From Schoenoplectus triqueter (taxonomy: Eukaryota; Streptophyta; Magnoliopsida; Poales; Cyperaceae): a stretch of 26,644 bases of DNA. Location: the NCBI GenBank assembly GCA_964058805.1, contig CAXKVV010001005.1:1-26644 (forward strand), in the 5' to 3' direction. Below the pieces are notes generated by a model. That model ran no database searches, was not told the DNA's origin, and saw nothing but the letters and a program-made list of their open reading frames with translations. A program made the position numbers and the translations under genes. Numbering within the stretch: the stretch's first letter is position 1; each line of letters starts with the position of its first letter. Shown piece after piece: positions 1-10,359 of this stretch.

Positions 1-617
1 TTCGAGGACTTAAAACTTTTTTGTAAGAAACAGAGAGAAGAAGAAAAACTGTTTTTTGGTGTGCTGCCTTTTAGAAAACATGTGTACTCGCAGAAGGAAT
101 GATGATGTGCTTAAGGCTTAATCGGACATTAGAATAGTCACAGAAGTTATCTTAGAAGTGCAACAAATTAAATGGTGGGGACATTGGCTTAGAAGTGCTC
201 TCCTTGTCACTAAACTTCTGTAGTGGATGGAAGACAAATGAAGCATAATAGCAGTGTTTTCTTAAGGAGTGTTCAAATAGTATATTAATGTCTTTTAAAA
301 GTAAAAGGCTATCCATTGAGAACTAAGAAGTGCAGGCTTTAACAAGCTCAAAGCTCACTGTGCCTAAGATTAGAAAAATGACCTGCTGATTGGTATTAAT
401 GTCAAGCCTGTCAACTTTTTAATGGGTCGAACTGTGCTCTTATTACCATTTAACTTCTTCTTCCTATCTTCATTCTTTTTATTTGATTAATTGGTTCTTT
501 TACAGTTCAGTAGAACCTCAATATGAATCTATTTTCAAAGATCAAATATAAGTTTGTGGTATTGAATGCTTAATAAAGTGGTACAAGCAAGATGGCTAAT
601 ACATTTGTAAAATTCAG
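1..617 (+). other. Partial intron of WRKY gene
   Basis: Non-coding sequence running from the window edge to an AG acceptor at 616-617, directly before the WRKY terminal exon. Known group IId WRKY genes have a phase-2 intron that splits the Arg codon just before the GYYKC segment, and the acceptor sits at exactly that place. I found no WRKYGQK-encoding sequence in 1-617, so the upstream exon must lie outside the window or be missing. The first 617 bases are AT-rich with scattered stops and no other recognisable feature. Confidence 0.6.
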
Positions 618-756
618 GGGATACTACAAGTGTAGCAGCATGAAAGGATGTCCAGCAAGGAAGCATGTGGAAAGGTGCTTAGACGATCCATCCATGTTAA
701 TTGTCACGTATGAAGGAGAGCACATTCATGCGCGCTCCCTCAACACGGCTTCCTAA
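618..756 (+). CDS. WRKY transcription factor, group IId-type, terminal exon (partial)
   Basis: After the third base of a split Arg codon at 618, the frame encodes [20 protein letters not shown], then a short linker and a TYEGEHIH segment, ending ARSLNTAS and TAA at 754-756. This is the second half of a WRKY domain. The zinc ligands are visible as C-X5-C-X23-H-X-H, the group II spacing, and the wording matches group IId (the WRKY7/11/15/17 type), whose members bind W-box DNA in the nucleus and often bind calmodulin. The WRKYGQK half of the domain and the whole N-terminus are not in the window, so this is only the last 46 codons including the stop. One oddity is Ile between the two zinc-ligand His residues, where Asn is usual. 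The ligands are intact and there is no frameshift, so an active gene is likely, but an isolated exon fragment cannot be excluded. Confidence 0.88.
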
Positions 757-873
757 TTTATGTTTTGCTTCATCTAATTTTTACACCCAATTAATTTCAA
801 CTTCCTTTATACCTCCCTGAGCCATGGAGGTCGTTGCTCCTGCTGTTTGTACATAATTGCAAGGAACTTTTTT

Positions 874-895
874 AGAGAGAGAGAGAGAGAGAGAG
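874..895. repeat. (AG)11 microsatellite
   Basis: Eleven uninterrupted AG units, inside the presumed WRKY 3' UTR. Likely polymorphic in length. Confidence 0.9.
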
Positions 896-1252
896 TGAGG
901 TGTTGTGAGCTTTCAGAAAAAGAGGTGCTGTGTCTTGATAGATTCTAACTGGTTGTAGACATTTTTAGATGGAGTAGCTTAGTGGTGACAGGAGAAATTT
1001 TATGGTTTAAACAGTTTAGCTAATTTTGTGGTACTTTGGTTGATTGGTGGTGGAAGTACAATGTAGTATTTGTTCCGTTGGACAGATGATTTCATTCAGT
1101 TTTAATTTTGCCGAAAAGATGGTAACCTGGGGAAGATTTAGTCTTGATGCTGTTTTTAATGTATGATTTGCTTTCCTGAGTGTTCTTGCTTTATAACTTA
1201 TATGGCTTTAGTATTATTGTATGTGGCGTTGCATGCTTATTGGGGAACTTGC

Positions 1253-1258
1253 AATAAA
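1253..1258 (+). terminator. Candidate polyadenylation signal (AATAAA)
   Basis: A canonical AATAAA about 500 bases after the WRKY stop codon, in a T-rich context. Plant signals are loose, so this is only the best-looking candidate. Confidence 0.35.
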
Positions 1259-1650
1259 TATTAAGCAATGAATTACCTTTAGTACTACGCAAATTATTGG
1301 TTTGAAATTTAGGAAACCACTTAATTTGAGCAAATGGTAATATTACATGCCAGAGATCAGTACCAAATAAAAAAGGAGATTCTAAATTTCAAATGTTAAT
1401 TCATTTACCATTTGTATAATGGACTCCATTGTACAAAACACGGAAGACTATCATCTCCATTTTGAGATTCTAGCAACACTAATCTTCAAAAAGTCTCTCC
1501 TACAAATTCATGTATCAGTGGATTCAGTGCACAAAGAGAATGCTGATCTTTCCAAAGCTCGTTTCTTTGGGCATTTCCAAAGCCCGCCTGTCAAATATCT
1601 CATCAATTGATCCGCTGACGTAAATGATAACGTGATTATTTGATTCTTAG

Positions 1651-1783
1651 TGGTGGCGGAGCTAAAATTGATTTTCTTTTTTATATTTACAATACAAAAT
1701 ATTATAAATCTTTAATAAATATACTAATTTTTAAAAAATTTGGGTGCCGGAACCCTCCCCGGCCTCCATTAAGATCCACCAGT
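1651..1783. mobile_element. Short MITE with 9-bp TSD
   Basis: A 133-bp element beginning TGGTGGCGGAGCT and ending GATCCACCAGT; the ends are imperfect inverted repeats. It is flanked on both sides by the identical 9-mer GATTCTTAG (1642-1650 and 1784-1792), read here as a target-site duplication. The interior is AT-rich with a GC-rich block (GGTGCCGGAACCC) near the right end. A 9-bp duplication suits the Mutator superfamily, but the termini are short, so the class is uncertain. It has no coding capacity. Confidence 0.7.
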
Positions 1784-1792
1784 GATTCTTAG

Positions 1793-3796
1793 AACGCATT
1801 ATTTAATCTGCTGATGTAAATCTAAATCTCATTGCGTGGAGATGGAAACCCTTCCATGTTGAAATACATTTGAATATTTGCTTCATATGATATGCCACTG
1901 ACGCCAAGGGACCTTGTCTCCTAAAATTTCTGAATAGTATTATTTATTTTTATTTTTTTAGCTACGAAGATTTCAATTTAGAGATGGGTTACTGGGTTAG
2001 ATTTTTCTGGACGGAGGAGAAATAAACATGTTGTCTAGGCCACTTCATTTCTTCAAGCTGGCGTGTCATATTTCTGAAGCCTGTTTTTCTTGAGCATTTC
2101 TACCTTTTGGGGTACATTGTGTTTCAGGCTTTTAGGCTTAGTAGCCCATAGTAACTTCATCCTTCTTAGTTCTTACCAGTGACGACCGTGTTGACTATTC
2201 ACGCCATTTGAACCCTTCTCAGAAAAACCCAAATCTAAACTAGCAATTATATACCATCTTTATACCAACATCTACAAGCTCACAGAATCACAACAAGTCA
2301 AAGGCTTCATAACTGATAGTTATCCCAGTTCTCTCTATATTTCAGAAGAAAAAAACGATTTTACGCAACTTTTCTTGATGTTATTTGTTTTCCGAACTTT
2401 AGCTACCAATTTAGTTGGATATTTTTAGTAGAGTTTAGTTTTTTTTTTAATATATTTGAGAGTCTAAGCCATCTCAAGGATCAAATATCCTTTAAGATCT
2501 TATCCGGAATTCAATCATGCGTCCTCTCACACAGATAGCATGGTTTTTATCATTAGTCTAATGATTGATTCTCTATAGAGTTTAGCATTTAAAATACACT
2601 TTTATCATGGTTGAATTTGGTGACAAATTTGCCCTTTGAATACCAAAGTTGTCCAAACGAAACAGCCAAACTGAAATCACAAAAAAAAATTCGTGTCCTG
2701 TTCCATATTTATTTTCTCCGATATGAAAATAAAAAAGTCATCAAGATCGTTGAACAGTGAACGCATCAAAAACTTTCGTTTATCTTTTTAATAGGTATTT
2801 AAGCAAATAACAAAATCGACGTAGGATGATGTTGGCTATCCAATACTTGAAGCAAAATAAAAATTGTTCCTTTTCTAGGTAAAGCCACATAATCTCATCA
2901 TTTCTATGAGTTATTCTTCAATGAGGACCTGAACTAGTAGAAAACAGAAAAGGACAAAAAGGTAATTGTACGTTTTAACCGGTTGCTTGTTTCTATCATC
3001 CGAGCATGAAATTATCTTCTCTCCAGTTGTTGCTAAAAATAGAACTGAAGCAAAACAGACTATCACTAATCAAGCAAAAAAAAGCATTATATCTTTCCAT
3101 TTTTTTTTTCTTTAAATGTCATTTAATTCCTCGTCCCTTCTTTCCATAATTGAAAAAATATATATATATTTTAATATGTACGCGCTAAATAAGAAATTTA
3201 TGGATAGCAAACAATATAAATTCTTTCAGCTAAACGACATACAAACAAAGTCCAAACAATTAATTTTGATTAGATATTTAGCTCATGAATTCTTTGTATA
3301 TTTGAATAAAACAATAGGTATGTGAAGAAAAGATTAGAGACGTTGGGAAAGCAAATTTTCCCAACAAAATTGATAAGATGATTAATGGTCAAATTATATT
3401 TATATTTATTTTTATTTTCTCATATTAGTTGATCAATATTAAATAAATATAGATACAAATTTCAATATTAAATTAATATGAATATAAATAATTAAAGTTA
3501 TAAATTATTATTATCACATCATCGCGACATAGTTCTAAAAAAACTATCGCGTTATAGTGTGCTATAGAGAAGCCTATCTGACATAGAGTAAATAAGTAAA
3601 TAAATAGCGTAAGATCAATTAAAGGATAATACTTACATTGAACAAGTATAATTTCCAAACTACTACTCAAAATATTTTGGATATAGTGAATTATTAAATT
3701 AAGTAACATAAATTATTTTATGTCAAGCGCATTTTGTTATTAACTAAAGTTCATAATGAATTAATTAAAATAATAAATTTTAAATTATATTAAGTC
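1793..3796. other. AT-rich intergenic DNA, nothing assigned
   Basis: About 2 kb with no protein-like reading frame; the short open frames at 1419-1610 (just upstream) and 3116-3325 are low-complexity and resemble nothing known. The only structure noted is a small hairpin at 3342-3365 (GTTGGGAAA, 6-base loop, TTTCCCAAC). Confidence 0.6.
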
Positions 3797-3856
3797 TCAA
3801 AATAAAACTTTTTAGGTTAATTTAGTTCAAAATAAAACTTTTTAGGTTAATTTAGT
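3797..3856. repeat. Perfect 30-bp tandem duplication
   Basis: Two adjacent identical 30-bp units (3797-3826 and 3827-3856), each starting TCAAAATAAAACTTTTTAGG. They look like a recent slippage-type duplication, since no base differs between the copies. Confidence 0.9.
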
Positions 3857-4269
3857 CTCAAAGTTCTTATGCTTTATAAGAATCAGAATGATTGTTAGAA
3901 AAAAAATTAGAAAGATAAGTCACCAAAATCAGAAAAAAAAAGACATAATCAGAAATATTCGGTAAATAATCAACAGAGTTAGTAAATAAAAAACTAAATT
4001 AGCACAAACTAGAAACTAATACAACTAGTCAACTACACAACTACTAAGCCTATGATGCCTTTGAGAAAAAAGAAAACCCAGCATCCAAAATTAAAATAAA
4101 TTAAAAAAAAATAAGCTTGTAGCTTTATCAACAAGAGAGATTCTACGAAGAAGAAGAGAAAATCAACTAATTTGGATCTCGATAAAATGAATATTTCTTG
4201 TAATGCTCATTGTGGTGTCAGATTAGAGCTTTATTGCTGATAAAACCAACACAAATTTAGAAAAGAGAA

Positions 4270-4660
4270 TGCCAGTGCCAAACTCTAGGGTTCTGTCGGA
4301 GGAGATATGGAGGAGAGACTGAGAGAAAGAAAACACAGGGTGAGACGCACAGAATAAGCGGAGGGAGGCGCGGAGTGAGGCTCACAGACTGAGCTTAGTA
4401 CCGAAGTTAGGGTTTCACCGATGTTTAGCGAGCTCGAGGACAGCCTTGTGAGGAGAGTGTTGTTGTCTGATCGATCGCCATCAAACCGTCGGATTGGAGC
4501 TCCGCCGTTAGATCGAGAAGGGAGAAAGCATCTTCAGTGGAATTGGTGGAAGTATTTTGAGGAACGAGAGGACGAGATGAGGCGTGGAGGTAGAAGATGG
4601 TGTAGAGAATAAAATGGAGATTCAGTGCCTCATTTTTTCCAAGGGACGAAAATGCCCTTC
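4270..4660. promoter_or_regulatory. Gene-edge-like island with telo-box motifs
   Basis: GC content rises abruptly here and the strand is purine-rich (pyrimidine-rich on the minus strand, as many plant 5' UTRs are). TTAGGGTTT (4407-4415) and CTAGGGTT (4285-4292) resemble the telo-box found near transcription starts of plant housekeeping genes. A 63-codon plus-strand frame (4421-4612) starts six bases after the first motif, in a plausible start context, but I do not recognise the peptide. An open minus-strand stretch overlaps it and is equally unrecognised. It could be a promoter plus first exon on either strand, or a remnant of one. Confidence 0.3.
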
Positions 4661-5149
4661 TTCTAATTTTTGAGTGACCGGTTGCTTCCTCTGGGTAACC
4701 GGCAACAAATCTATTTGGACCGTGTGATTGAGAATATCAGACGGTTTAAAAAACTTGTCCTGATTGAAGCAATCCTCCATTTCTATATTTGAAATTTATC
4801 TCATGAATATCAGGACAGAAAACTCATAAATTTTTATTTAATTATTTAGGAAGCGGAAATACGAAAGAGATAGATCAACTGAAAGTTTTTTGAAAAACTT
4901 AGTTAACAATTTAACATAGTCATATAAATTGACCAAAAATGATATCAGTATAATAGCTGTCTAGCTGAGGTTCAGAACTTCTGATTTCTGAAGGCTGGAG
5001 CAGATAAGGCATAATGCATAATGCAGCACAGCACTATAGTACTGCCGTACAGGAAATAATATCTCCAGTACGGCAGGTAACGACAGAGATGGAGCACAGA
5101 ACCCAGAATTAAAGCTCTGACAAGTGGTCATTTCACCACTTATCAGACG
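4661..5149. other. Intergenic DNA with one inverted repeat
   Basis: No coding signal. A 9-bp perfect inverted repeat, CTGCCGTAC (5042-5050) and GTACGGCAG (5068-5076), is separated by 17 bases. The minus-strand open frame at 4961-5164 covers it but resembles no protein I know. Confidence 0.5.
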
Positions 5150-6080
5150 ACACGTAAATGCCATAGGTTTCAGTAGCCATAATCCTCTCCATTATAACCT
5201 ACACCTAGACGCCTGCACGTGATTCTCCCTGTGACAGTCCTCAGTCCTCAACCTATTCTTCTCACATAATCCTTCCTGTGCTCTGTGCCAATGACCGTGC
5301 AGCCAACCTTGCTTCTAACATTTCTTCAGATATTCATATTCAAAACCCTTTTCATTTATTTAAGAATTATTTCCGATGCAAAGGGACGGTAGATAGTTAA
5401 TATAAAAAAATTCAAATTTCATGACCCAGAAAAACCAACAGCATGATATGACGCACGAATTACAACATAAACTATGACACAGAATAACAAGCCTAGCCAC
5501 AGAGATCTACAGTGATCACTTCCCGAAAAGACCTATCCAACGTCCATTCCAGATCCAACGGCCGAGATCATCTTCCCAACACCTGTCGGAATTGCCCCGG
5601 CAGGATATTTCACCCCCCGCTTTGCCTTATTTCATTTCACTTACTATCGTCATCAAATATGGCCACGTGAAAGAACAGTGAAAGAACTGAACCAAACTGT
5701 ACGGGCGGTGGGGGTCCACGATTTAGCGCTAGAGTCAAGTCCACCGCTTAATCGCCGACAGCTGTTGGGCCTCCCACGTGTCAGAGCGAGACCTGGTGCA
5801 GGGATCTGGTCAATACACCAAGCCTTTTGACTGTATAACTTTGGCCGAATATGTGTGGCGTTTGTATTTTGAATGGTTCGTCTTGCGGGTTAATTTATGT
5901 ATGTAAATGATCTGAGTGATGTTTATCTACTTTAGATTATTCTCAGAGGAACAACCATTAGATTTGTGGGGCGCGATGCGTCGCATGGCGCAATTGTGTG
6001 ACTTGTGTCATATTTCTCACGGCTGGGAGTGGGGACCGGAGCGAGGACTTGCTTTTTCACTTTTTTAACACTTTTGTTGA
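5150..6080. promoter_or_regulatory. Promoter-like region with three CACGTG boxes
   Basis: A roughly 0.9-kb stretch richer in GC than its flanks, with perfect G-box cores at 5216-5221, 5664-5669 and 5775-5780. The last two sit 111 bp apart as CCACGTGAAA and CCCACGTGTC, the second being an ABRE-like core; TGGGCC lies just before it and TTGAC W-box cores are nearby. Such combinations are bound by plant bZIP, bHLH and WRKY factors. No gene that it would serve is visible on either side, so the target and orientation are unknown. It may be the promoter of a lost gene or open intergenic DNA. Confidence 0.3.
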
Positions 6081-6368
6081 TATGCCCTTTGATGCCGAGA
6101 TATTCTTTTCATAAGGACAAATTTTGTTTTACGGAAGAGTCAAAGAGATTCCCTGGTCAGGTAACCCATTATGTCAATTAAAATTTACGTTTATTCTAAA
6201 TAAAAAATATTATATTGGTTGAATGATGAATATTTAACAAAAATAATCAGTTGAAACTAATCTAATAGATTTATTTCACATCCTGATCTAATAATCTACG
6301 AACAGTACTTGTAATTTTCAAAAATTATGTAATCAATATTTTTATCTAAAATAACTATGTACAAGAGC

Positions 6369-6910
6369 CAAGGCTATAAATGGAACACAATAGGAACTAA
6401 TCTTGTTTGAAATCATATTCATATTTGTTTCTTATTTGACGGATACAAATATGATTACATATATTAAACTGATGTTAAAATTGAAAATTAAATCCATCTT
6501 AAATAAATACGGAATATAAGCTAATATGTATCAGATACGAACTTGTAATGAATATGAAATAAAAATTAATATATATTATTAATAACTATGTATATAATAT
6601 AATAGGTACTTATACAATGCATATAATTGTTAATGTTTATAATAATAATATTGAATATAAATATTTTTTCTAATAATTAATACTATTTTACAAATAAATT
6701 TTTATAATATAATCTTTATTTTGGATGCAGATAATAAAATCCAAAATCGAATACATATCCATCTCCTTATTCGTATACGTAGTATTTTTTTTTACAGATA
6801 TGAATGTATATTGGAATAATTGACATTCAAATGTATATGATATATTAATGAATAATTTTTATATACGAAGCCGAGCGGAGGAGAAACTATCTGCTCCGTT
6901 TACATCCCAA
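6369..6910. mobile_element. hAT-type non-autonomous element, copy 1
   Basis: A 542-bp AT-rich element. Its right end read on the minus strand is TTGGGATGTAAACGG and its left end is CAAGGCTATAAATGG; both match the terminal pattern of copy 2 at 7551-8495 (right end TAGGGGTGTAAACGG). It is flanked by ACAAGAGC (6361-6368) and ACAAGAGA (6911-6918), an 8-bp duplication with one mismatch, the length typical of hAT elements. The interior aligns with copy 2 throughout, with many substitutions. No transposase is present. Confidence 0.78.
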
Positions 6911-6918
6911 ACAAGAGA

Positions 6919-7542
6919 TTTTTGTGATAGAAGTTGTTAAAACGGGTAGAAAACAATAGCAAATATTACATTAATTTCATCAAATAGGGCAATCAATTTC
7001 TCATCCATACATCTCCATGGTCATGATATTTTTTTTTAATAAAAGTTGTATGAATGAGTTCATAATATATTGCTATATTTAAAAGAACCGTCAGATATAG
7101 AGTTGTTACAATAAGTCGAAGCGTATTATAAAATCTCCAATTTACATATCTTCGAAGGGGAAAAATGGATCGTGTGAAGGTATATTCTAAAGTTGTTATA
7201 ATTTTATCAAGCACTTAATATAAATCAAACAATTTTATTGCTTCAACCTATTAATCTAAGTTCAACCCCTGACGCGAGACGGATTATTTATCCTCTTCAA
7301 TTTATCTATGAAAATACGTTCCTGTTTTCTATGATATCTTTCTGTGTTCGTTTTATATGATTAAACATGGTAATTAATTTCTTTATTCGAAAAGCACAAG
7401 TCAAATATAAGTTTTCTATGGTATAATTTGGATCATTCACAATATAAAGGGAATTCAAATTCGCACAATCACAACCTACTATTTATAAGTTACCTTACAT
7501 CACTATTCTCTTTAAAGAATTCGTTATCCTAAAAAGAAATCC
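6919..7542. other. AT-rich spacer between hAT copies
   Basis: No coding or repeat feature recognised. The 73-codon minus-strand frame (6993-7214) has an AT-driven composition and resembles no protein I know. Confidence 0.55.
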
Positions 7543-7550
7543 AAACCTCA

Positions 7551-8495
7551 TACGGCTTTAAACGAACGGATGGTGTTGAAATTATATTTATTTTTATTTT
7601 TTATTGACAGATATAGATACGGTCACGGAAATTCAACGGATGTAAAAAAATAATATCAAATCCGTCTTAAATGAATATGAATACGAAATAGATATTTAAC
7701 ATCAATAAATTTTATGATGGATATAAAATAAAAATTAATGTATATTACTGATAGCTATACATATATAATTAAAATAAGTACTTATATTAACAGTAAATAT
7801 TTATAATGGAGTTTGACTATGGTGGTACGCGTAGCATGGATAGCTCATTTGCTACATATCGTTTCTCCGTTTTCAAAGATTAAATGGTCGATCCAACCAG
7901 TCAAAATATTTTTCATATGAAAATCTAGTTGGATAACAAATTTATATTTTTTTTACGATTTTTTACTATTTTTTACTATTTTTTAAGATTGCTAGAAAAT
8001 TACTCCTTTTGAATGACTCATAATAATTAAATCAAGTGATTTTCTAACTATCTTAAAAAATAATAAATAAAATTCTAAAAAATATAAAATTGGGTCTACA
8101 ACTAGATTTTCATATGAAAAATATTTTGACCGGTTGGATGACTATTTGAACTTTGAAGATGGAGAAACGGTCCGTAGCACACAGGCCATCCGTGATACAC
8201 GTAGCACCGTAGCCAAACACTTTACAATGCATATATTTGTTGGTATTTATAATAATAATATTTTACATAAATAAAAATATTGATATATAATATTATTTTA
8301 TAAATAAAATTTTATAATATATAATCTATTTCGAATGCAGGTAATAGAGTCCGAAATCAAATTCGTATCTGTATCCACATTATTTCTTACGATATGAATC
8401 AGATATAAATATGAATAATTAATATTTGAATACGGATGATTTTTTAGATATGGAGCTGAACGGAACTGATTTTATGCGCTCCGTTTACACCCCTA
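7551..8495. mobile_element. hAT-type non-autonomous element, copy 2 (interrupted)
   Basis: It is bounded by perfect 8-bp duplications AAACCTCA (7543-7550 and 8496-8503). The right terminus on the minus strand is TAGGGGTGTAAACGG, a classic hAT-style end; the left terminus is TACGGCTTTAAACGAACGG. With the nested MITE (7809-8220) and its 9-bp duplication taken out, 524 bp remain, close to the 542 bp of copy 1. There is no coding capacity. The nested insertion makes this element the older of the two. Confidence 0.88.
7809..8220. mobile_element. Mutator-like foldback MITE nested in hAT copy 2
   Basis: A 412-bp element whose two halves are near-complete inverted repeats (arms of about 190 bp). The left end is GAGTTTGACTATGG; the right end on the minus strand is GTGTTTGGCTACGG. 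The flanks are TTTATAATG (7800-7808) and TTTACAATG (8221-8229), a 9-bp duplication with one change, pointing to the Mutator superfamily. Its subterminal motif TTTTTCATATGAAAATCTAG resembles the subterminal region of the FB1 family further right, although the ends differ. Confidence 0.87.
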
Positions 8496-8718
8496 AAACC
8501 TCATCATTTAAATCTGATACAGAAAAGGTAATTTAGATCACATACATAAGGTTGACAACGAAATTAAAAGGATGTAGCACATCGTAATATCGTATATTCC
8601 AACATGGCAAAACATTTTCTTGTTGGTTTTCTTATAGATATATATTATTATCAACTGGAACTGTTCTATAATAAAACAAAATCATACTGCCAATTGAAAA
8701 ATATTATCATTCTTCTTT

Positions 8719-9472
8719 CTGAAGCAATTAGTTATTTCCGATTTTTTTTAATAATAACAAAATAAAAATATGAAGTAACACATCTAACCGCATCTGTTGA
8801 GTTTTGATGAAAATAACAAGGCCTTCATTCATGTTTCTGTCCCCCGGACAGAAATCACATTTTCGTCCCAACCCCGCTACGTGCAATGACGTAAGCAATG
8901 CATTATAATCATCATAAGATAATTATAATAATATAAATATAATATAATTATAATTATAATCATAGTATAATAATAAATAATCATAATATAATAATAAAAT
9001 ATAATATAATCAAATAATAATAAAATTATAATCATAAGCATAATAATATAATAATAATAATAATAATAATATAATAATAATAAATAATAATAAACAAATG
9101 AATCATATAATAATAATACCAACCGTGATGTTAATACAATAATAACAATAATTATTATAATAATATAATATAATATAATAATATAAAATAATAATAATAA
9201 TAGATAAATAATTATTATGTTATTATGATTATTTATTATTATACTATGATTAAGATTAGAATTATATTATAATAATATTATTATGATTATAATGCATTGC
9301 TTACGTCATTGCACGCGGTAGGGTCAGGACGGAAACACAATTTGGACGGAAATGCGAATAGAGGCCTTATTATTTTCGTCAACACTCAACATATGCTATT
9401 AGATACGTTACTTCATATTTTTATTTTGTTATTATTAAAAAAATCAAAGTTATTTTCCGAGCCGCACTTCAG
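8719..9472. mobile_element. Large palindromic foldback element
   Basis: About 750 bp in which left and right halves are reverse complements over most of their length. A 33-bp block (8880-8912) is repeated perfectly inverted at 9283-9315, and matching arms continue outward to CTGAAG (8719-8724) and CTTCAG (9467-9472). The core is almost pure AAT/ATA-type repeat, itself palindromic. No clear target-site duplication was found, so the ends may be off by some tens of bases. The left arm holds a private hairpin, TTTCTGTCC-CCC-GGACAGAAA (8834-8854), absent from the right arm. The 81-codon Tyr/Leu/Ile frame inside is a composition artefact. Confidence 0.75.
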
Positions 9473-9777
9473 GATGAAAAATATGAATTAAATTGTAGTT
9501 TTCAAATAAGTCATTTTCATAAAAGGAACTCTCAATTTTAAAATTATGGGCACAATTGAAACTTTTTTTCAAAATGGAAAAAATTATATACAATATTTTT
9601 TATATATAGAACGATGAAAATCATTGTTTAGATACATCAAACACACTTTTCAAACAAGAATTATTATCAGACATGACTAAAATAAAATGCAAATTTAATC
9701 TTTTCTATGGAGTATAGATAAAAAAAAATAAAAGGTTAAACGATTAGACCGATATCACAGTATATATACTTAGATAG
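9473..9777. other. AT-rich spacer
   Basis: Nothing recognised between the palindrome and the next foldback element. Confidence 0.5.
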
Positions 9778-10164
9778 ATGAAAACGTTTGCATTTCGATT
9801 GATATGTAAACAGATCAAAAATTATATTCTAAAATGTAAAAAAATTAATTTATGTTTTCCATTAAATTTTTCATATGAAAACCTTGTGGGATACAAAATT
9901 TTAGAGTGTTTTGAGTTTTTTAAATTACTCTTTTAAATTTTTGGAAAAAAAAACACAAACATTGAATATTTATTATTATTTTTAGAGCTGTATTTTTCAA
10001 AAATTAAAAAAAAATAACTTAAAAAACTCAAAACAGTTTAAATTTTGTATCCCACAAAGTTTTTATATAAATAATTTAATAAAAACTATAAATTAAAATT
10101 TTTAAGATTTTAAAATATATTTTTAAATCAGTTTATATATCGACTGAAATACAAACATTTTCAT
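9778..10164. mobile_element. Foldback MITE, FB1-related core with different ends
   Basis: 387 bp. The left end ATGAAAACGTTTGCATTTCG matches the right end on the minus strand, ATGAAAATGTTTGTATTTCA. The arms then share the FB1-style interior: TATGAAAACCTTGTGGGATA followed by a GTTTTGAGTTTTTTAA block, with the mirror image on the right. The ends lack the GAGTAAAGATA start of FB1. I did not find a convincing target-site duplication. No coding capacity. Confidence 0.75.
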
Positions 10165-10359
10165 AATAATCTACCTCCTACCTCCTTCATACATGCATAT
10201 TTTTTCGTCATATGAATTATTGGACTTAACCAGGATAAGTATGCAAAAGAATACAAACCCTTCTCCGTACATGAACCACATCCATATACTAGTAGTGTTC
10301 ACGGAAAGTGTGTTCAAGTTTTGGACCATATGTATCATGTATGGCGAAATTCGTCAAGA

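Larger units (their letters stand above)
757..1280 (+). other. Probable 3' UTR of WRKY gene
   Basis: The stretch after the WRKY stop codon is T-rich, has no further coding sense and contains an AATAAA at 1253-1258. Its length (about 500 bases) is plausible for a plant 3' UTR. The exact cleavage site cannot be placed. Confidence 0.45.

Noticed and set aside
3473..3709. 78-codon minus-strand frame, hydrophobic
   Set aside because: AT-driven Ile/Leu/Tyr composition without homology that I can recognise, in DNA with no codon signal.
4285..4415. AGGGTTT motifs as interstitial telomere repeats
   Set aside because: Only single motifs, not tandem TTTAGGG; better explained as telo-box promoter motifs.
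8877..9122. 81-codon minus-strand frame rich in Tyr, Leu and Ile, membrane-protein-like
   Set aside because: It is a translation of the AAT/ATA repeat in the palindrome core; the composition is fully explained by the DNA repeat.
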